DNA from: Solenopsis invicta
Lineage: Eukaryota; Arthropoda; Insecta; Hymenoptera; Formicidae
Direction: 5' to 3'
NCBI RefSeq assembly: GCF_016802725.1
Contig: NC_052677.1
Location: forward strand, 17,286,329 to 17,350,328
DNA length: 64,000 nucleotides
Shown: positions 58,149 to 64,000 of the stretch, one piece after another
Numbering within the stretch: the first letter of the stretch is position 1
Layout of the letters: each line of letters begins with the position of its first letter
Position numbers and translations under genes: made by a program
The notes under the pieces: model-generated
What the model was told of the DNA's origin: nothing
The model's input: the letters and a program-made list of their open reading frames with translations, nothing else
Databases searched by the model: none

Positions 58149-61100
58149 ATGAGCTATGGTTACAACAAATACAGGTTGGTAATGTACGCTTAAACACGCC
58201 ACGGGGGTTTTCGTTTGGCCGGCAAGAATCGATAAATACTTTAATTTTTTAGCAACTTGTATCTCAGGCAGCTTTAATACCTCTGTTGCATTTTTACAAT
58301 TTTTTTTACATTTTTTTTTATACACTTGCAAGGTACAACTTTATTCAGTTGTAATTGGAAAGAGGTGTTGATTTTTTAAGGCGAGAGAGTGAGCAGAGAT
58401 ACAAAACATGAAGAAAAAGGATAAAAGTGTAACGAAAATGCTAAGTGTAACAAGAAATATCTTTCTCGGTTTCTTTTGTAGTTCCACCATGAGTTCTCGC
58501 GGTCGCGGATTTAGTTCTCGCGGAGGGGGTTCTTATAGGGGTCGAGGTGGTGGCGGAGGAAACGAATGGAATGGTTCGGCAGGAGGGAATATGTCCGGCA
58601 GAGGTGGATATTCATCTTCCAGAGGGGGCAGATTTAAATATTCAACGACAAGCTATGATTCCAGGTCGAAATATAATTCAGGTAATATATGCAAAAAAAA
58701 ACAGTATTCGCAAATTAAAATTAATATAGTCTGTTCATCATTATTTCACGTACAAGCAAGAAATTATTTTTATTTAGTGGTAATCTTATATATAAAATTT
58801 AATCTTTAAAAAATTTAATCTTCAATTTTAGTAAAATATATTTTTATTTTAATTATTATAACAGTCATTTTTCTCAAAAATATGATTAATAAGTATGATT
58901 GTTTCGATAATGATAGTATTAAAAGTTTCTAATACTTTATTTAGAAAATTTTTATTGTTATTTTTTATTCTATTTTTTCCTCTCAATTCATGAAAATTAT
59001 TGAATAAGATTTTTTAAATAAAACTATAAAATTAATGATGTGTCTTTAATCTTAGCAATAAGTGGTATATGGCGTTTTCACTTCAGAATTTTCTTCAGCA
59101 TGCATATAAATTGATTTAACAATAAAATCATAGAAAATACATAATGATGTCAATTTCAATAATTTAGTTGTAAAAATATTTTGACGCATAGATATAAAAG
59201 TCATATTGTAAGTAATGTCAGTGGTAAAATCAAGATAAGTCATTAGTGTGTAAAAAAAAACAATCATTGATTTACCGTTTCCTGCTCGCGAATGAATTAA
59301 GTCTAGTTATTAAAAGACATAATGCAGGTATCATATTATCGATGTAGGCTTGCATCAGTCCAATAATTTGCCCATGTTTATGTGTTGATTTATTCAAGTT
59401 TCATATAACAATAATATGCAAACTCTACAAGTCGACGTGATAACGGACCTAACTATTTTACAAGGGAAGAAATTACATTTTTATCTAATGATAATCTTGC
59501 TTAAACATAATTGAATGGTCTTCAAAGAATGTAGTAAATTTATAAATCTTAAATTTCACCTATTATATTTTTATTTCATAAATTAGTAAATTGGTCAAAG
59601 TCTCTACGAAATAAATTCAATGATTGAAGATAATAAATGTTAATAAGACCCAGTACAGGATTTCCGTATACAAAGTGCACGAATTTAAATAACAAGGACG
59701 TTACCTGAACATTATAACCCATGCATATGTACATATAAAACGCAAACGTTTGACCTTTCGAAATCTTTTCAATACATTAATCATCACAAACTGTTAGCTG
59801 TATAAGTGTGTTTGCTGGTTACCCGTGTTTTTGTAATCATTCGCTCTTATTATGGAGAATAGTATAATCATAGTCAGTCACAAATTTCTCGCTAGTCAAC
59901 TCTATGTTGATTTGGATGTGTTTAAACTTTAAAATTATTAATATTGTGTTTAACATGATAAAATTTTATTTCAATGTTTAACACTTTGAAAATAAAAATA
60001 TTCTTAAAACAAGAACATTTTTTTTTCCATGTACGAGATGTTAGATGTTTATCTTCAAAACGGAATAAAAGAAACAATATTATAATATTGTCGATTTCTC
60101 TTTACAGGGTCGGAGAGGTATTCGAGCAGAGGTGGTCGTGGAGAACACTCTAACAATTATAAAAGACCTCGTGTAAGAATACGAAAGATTGTAGAAAATT
60201 TTTTCAGAAATATTTTTGACGGCATTGTTTATTAAAATTTATTTCTTTTTTCTTAACAGGATTCATACTCTGCTAGAGATGATCATCGATCGTCCAGTGA
60301 CTCGGCGCGTAAAAGAATGAGAAGCGATTCGTATCAGGTATGTGTCCTCCCCCTGCCTCTTTTTGCAATCTCCTTCGTCCGTTTCTCTATTTCGTAAGAT
60401 GATTAATAATTGAAGAGAAAAGTATTGTACGGTAATCAATATGCAATGCTCTAAAATTATATGATTATGATATTTCCCTAATAGAATTTTTCATAATGAG
60501 AATTTTTTTCAATAGAAGATTCAGATATTATTTTTATCTTGTGTAATGTAACTGAGAACACGATGGTCCTGAAAGTTTGTCGCTTATTGATTTAAAGTGT
60601 AACATCAAAGAAATTACACAAAGGAGTATAGCAAATGATTTCAGGACACTCGTATATAAGAAAGATTGGTATACTTTAGATGAAGCATTCATAAGTTATC
60701 ATACTTTCCTTTCAAGCAACGCGAACCAACGGCTTCTCGAACACTCGTTCTTTTTGCGTTGGGGCGCTACTGCGGTGGAACGCTACAAAAACGTCAAATT
60801 GTTAAAAGATGAATCGTTAAAAGATGAAATATACCTAGATGGTATTTACGATATTGCCCGCTGTCCGCATATATTCTATTAAAGTTTGAGAGCTATTTGA
60901 AAAGTTGATGGAAAAGCGAATGGATAGACGTACGTACGAGTCGCATCACGTTATTCCCCGTTAGAGAGCGATAAGCGCAATTCACCGATTTATCACGCAG
61001 TAACGAGAATAGAAAAATAGAGAAATCGTAGAGAAATAATATGTACAACGCCCTCAGGTATCGCCTTATGACATGGGATTTTCATAAGAAATATCATCCA

Positions 61101-63643
61101 TAAACATCGTGTAATCAATTATCTAAATTATGTCAAAAAGTACTAAATTACAAGAGCACAAATTTTAAATATTTATTCAAGTTCGTAGACCTTTTCAATC
61201 GTATTGAGACACGTGCGTCCGTTATCGACCTTACATTAAGCGTGACAAAAAGGGAATTGGGAAAGAATTAATGTCTAATGTATGCATATTCCTACAGAAC
61301 GATGGAAAAAAAACTTGGCACGCATGTGATATGCATGCGGGGGAGACGAGCGAAAAGTGGATATATGGATGTACATACGTATACATAATATTGTCCAAAC
61401 TATCTTATAACCAAATATGCAGTTGTGCAATATCATGCACAAGTATTTACAAAATGATTACATAGTGACGTCTTTGTTACTTTCATTTGATTATCATCTT
61501 CGTGTACATGAAAGATTTGACGCATCGCACCTAATGACATAAGTTGGAAAGGTCTATCGAGAGTATTATACGTATTATATACACGCATCGTTGAGTGGCG
61601 AGATAGAATTTATTAGCTCGAGGGAAGCGAGCGCTGCTACTACTTCCAAGATTACGAATACGAATGAGATTAGCGAGATTACATTTTTCGCACGATTACG
61701 AAAAGGCATTTAGGGATTCTTGATTAGGGAAAATCAAATTACATATCTAGGTGATACAATGAACATAGAGTAATTGCAATTGTTAATCCCATATGACTGT
61801 GACGGTCACATGACGCTGAACTACTTTAAACGATAAACGATTAGCACTGCATGCATGTGATAACCGAATGATGAAATAAAAATGGATTTGAAAACTGAAA
61901 AAATAGAAACATCAGTTAATTACTATGCCGAGAATTATGCTGTTAATTGATCAATCAATTTTTTATTCAGTCGATTGAGTTAGTCAGTTAGCTATTTAGT
62001 CACTCGATGTCAATCCATCAATCGATGTCAGTCGGTTAGTCACTCGATTAGCCCAGTTGGACAGTAGCAATTAAGAGTTAAACGTAGATATATACGCGTG
62101 TGTGTGTGTAGAAAGATATATGAGAGATGAACGGTAGGAAAGGGAATAAAAAGGGGAGAGAAAGGATATGTATGCATCAACACACATACGTGTAATACTT
62201 GTATGTAAATATACATATGTGCGTAGAATAAAATATATAAGAGAAAAAAAGAACAGGAAATGAAACGAAACGAAAGGAATGCATGGAAGGAGCACAATTA
62301 AATTTGATTTGGCAGGGTGGAGGTAGCGGTAGCGGTTCACAGAGGTATTCGTCGTACGGTTCATCTGCATCGGCGCCCTATGACGATAATAAGGGATCGT
62401 CATCATCCGCCGTATACGAGGACAAGAGACAGAGCGAGCGCGCGTCATCGTACCACCGTTCCGAGGATCGTCATTCCGCTTCGCGAAGCTATGCGCCCCC
62501 GCCGCCCCCTCGGATTAGCGAAATGGCACCGCCACCGACTCAGAGATACACCTCGAGTCGCGGAAGAATATCGCATCAGAGCTCGAATTACCGAGGCCGC
62601 ATTTCGACTCGCGGCACTGGCGGTAGAGGTGGTGCATTTCATCGTGTGAGCTCTCGATCGGACATCCTCATGGCTCGCAAGCGTACTCTGCACTCGCTCG
62701 ACTATCGTCGAAAGCTGCTAGGCTCACGCTCGCGCGACTACATCCAGCGTGTGCGCATGACTACTACCAAACTACGCAGGAGGTAATTTATTAATACAGT
62801 CACTTACCGAAAAAAAAAAATCGTACGCAAATACTATCTTCGTAGCCTGTGCTTGAGTATATTCTTCTTTGAAGTCGGTTCACGTAAACCGACTTTCGGT
62901 CGATGACCTGAGTGTCGCAAGACAATGATTTAAATGAAAACGAACGGAACAAATATACATGCGTGAATATATGCCTAAGTATAAATCGATCGATAAAAAG
63001 TCAAGATGCAAACAAAATCATGAAACAAATGTCCTACTGCCGAGAGAGAGAAAAAAGAGCTTTTTGCAGGGTTCTAATAAAGAAGAAATCAGTGATGACG
63101 TATAGACGCAATGTAATAACTTTCGATACGAGAGCAAAAATAATTATACTTGTCACGAGACGTAATTCTCTTTAAAGTTCATAGCGGTACGACTATACTA
63201 TTTATATAATATTTTTTGGCATGACCGAGAATATGCGAAGAGGTCAGAACGCGATGAAAAAAAAAAGAAAAATGAATAATAGACACTTTTAGCGTACACT
63301 ACAAAACGCATTTCACATTTTGGGACATAAAGCCGAGATATTAAATCGATACTGTCGCGATACTATTTTCTACGTATCATCTATAAGCAAGTTTTGCTCG
63401 ATGATACCACGAAAGACAAAGAAGCACGAAAAATGGAATGCTGGAAAGTAATATAAGTCAAAACAAAATTGCTGTGTCATTAGTAGCGGTACTACTAGGC
63501 TACCCGGAAGTAAAAAGGACTCGGGATCCGGGACCAACGTGAAGGACAAGGATAGAGAGATGGCCAAAGCCATTAGTGCAGAATTTTCCGATGATGATGA
63601 CGAGGAAGATGATAATAAGAGTAATTGGGACGACGAAGAAAAG
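58149..63643 (+). CDS. RGG/Arg-Ser-rich nuclear RNA-binding-like protein (3' end outside window)
   Basis: Six coding exons, joined in frame over 331 codons: 58149-58174, 58482-58681, 60108-60172, 60260-60337, 62316-62782 and 63487-63643, the last followed by a GTAATT donor. The first exon gives MSYGYNKY-SS; exon 2 has a second possible start at 58489 (MSSRGRGFSSRGGG). Domains in order: a Gly/Arg RGG region, an Arg/Ser/Asp region with a likely nuclear signal (KRPR, ARKRMR), a Pro run (APPPPPRI), a second RG patch, and a basic helix-like block around residues 240-282 (SDILMARKRTLHSLDYRRKL; RDYIQRVRMTTTKLRRR). An acidic stretch (DDDDEEDD) comes last. This fits RNA-binding or splicing factors. 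The Pep/ZNF326 type is a guess, because zinc fingers would lie beyond the window. Confidence 0.8.
58682..60107. other. Intron 2 of the RGG-protein gene
   Basis: 1.4 kb of AT-rich DNA without a supported feature. Confidence 0.6.
60559..60882 (+). other. Unexplained 108-codon open frame in an intron
   Basis: Open from just after a TGA to TAA at 60880-60882 with no ATG at its start. The translation has balanced composition (DFRTLVYKKDWYTLDEAF; HSFFLRWGATAVERYKN) unlike the AT-rich shadows around it. No family recognised and no clear splice acceptor before it. It may be a remnant of an inserted gene or a skipped exon. Confidence 0.3.
61942..62050. repeat. Imperfect tandem GTTAGTCACTCGAT-type repeats
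   Basis: Variants of TTAGTCACTCGAT and CAATCGATGTCAGTC recur over about 110 bp. Confidence 0.5.
62783..63486. other. Intron 5 of the RGG-protein gene
   Basis: About 700 bp bounded by AG|GTAATT and TTAGTAG|C. No other feature. Confidence 0.6.
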
Positions 63644-64000
63644 GTAATTCCAACAGTGGCAAATTAGACAAGCTTATCAAACACATATCGTTCGTGGATT
63701 TAAGTATATTTATGTAATTCGACCATTTTAACTGAATGTACAATCTAAAAATTGAAGATCACAAAGACATATTTATTTATATACATTGTTAAAATTTGAT
63801 CTGCAGAAATTGTTTTTAATCGCTGGAGCCACATGTCGAAACCACACAATCGGATTTTTAGCATTATATTTTTGTTAACAATACACTTGTCGAAAATTTT
63901 TTTATATATTTAATAGCACATTATATATGTAATATACATATTTAATATTTTAAATTCATATATTTTTTTAAAATAAACATGTCCTTTTGCACACATATTT
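63644..64000. other. Start of the next RGG-protein intron
   Basis: AT-rich DNA after the 63643 donor up to the window edge; no exon seen. Confidence 0.5.

Larger units (their letters stand above)
60338..62315. other. Intron 4 of the RGG-protein gene
   Basis: About 2 kb. It contains an unexplained ORF (60559-60882), a stretch of imperfect GTTAGTCACTCGAT-type repeats at 61942-62050, and a short (GT)n tract near 62098. Confidence 0.6.

Noticed and set aside
57912..58331. 139-codon minus-strand ORF
   Set aside because: Antisense to the exon holding the first ATG of the RGG protein; contains a GA-microsatellite-derived ERERER run.
1..64000. tRNA, rRNA, CRISPR arrays, operons
   Set aside because: I saw no cloverleaf-like sequence with a typical T-arm, no rRNA-like block and no regularly spaced direct repeats. 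The genes are spliced eukaryotic genes. A covariance-model scan would settle small RNA genes.

Overview
The window reads as nuclear DNA of an insect, most likely a hymenopteran and plausibly an ant (inference from AT-rich introns interrupted by CpG-rich islands, many short inverted-repeat elements, a mariner transposon, and protein sequences closest in my recall to insect orthologues). Seven spliced protein-coding genes can be modelled exon by exon with GT/AG borders and consistent phase. All seven models keep frame from end to end.

Layout. 1-551 (+): 3' part of VPS29 (retromer). 1233-2447 (-): complete UFD1 (p97/VCP cofactor), convergent with VPS29. 4439-7468 (-): complete mitochondrial aspartate aminotransferase (GOT2 type, 430 residues). 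8534-10208 (+): complete THOC6-like WD40 protein, head-to-head with GOT2 over about 1.1 kb. 10977-32224 (-): a 499-residue protein with two SH3 domains, probably the Dlish/Vamana type, with seven coding exons and one intron of about 14.9 kb. Its last intron (11333-13931) carries a 404-bp MITE with a perfect 8-bp target duplication and a 1.86-kb mariner. The mariner ORF is intact but the first catalytic Asp is replaced by Gly. 32225-44546: about 12 kb with no convincing coding exon. 44547-48243 (-): DNAI4/WDR78-like axonemal dynein intermediate chain. 49509-54336 (+): ZER1-like substrate receptor, head-to-head with DNAI4. 58149 to beyond 63643 (+): an RGG/Arg/Ser-rich protein that continues past the window, with a GC-rich putative 5' non-coding exon and CCAAT-box promoter near 56.7-57.2 kb.

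How the genes relate. These are independently transcribed eukaryotic genes, not an operon. Housekeeping functions dominate: retromer sorting, p97-dependent degradation, malate-aspartate shuttle, mRNA export and N-degron recognition by a CUL2-type ligase. DNAI4 is a cilium gene, and a sequence fitting the RFX X-box consensus lies about 115 bp upstream of its start.

Repeats. At least six families of short inverted-repeat elements are visible, one with four copies in the window. No tRNA, rRNA or CRISPR array was recognised. I did not find a clearly new biological system. The most unusual items are the mariner with a lost catalytic residue and its phased 20-bp motif array, the MITE with clean 8-bp duplication, a 27-bp perfect hairpin inside a MITE, and an unexplained 108-codon ORF in an intron of the last gene.
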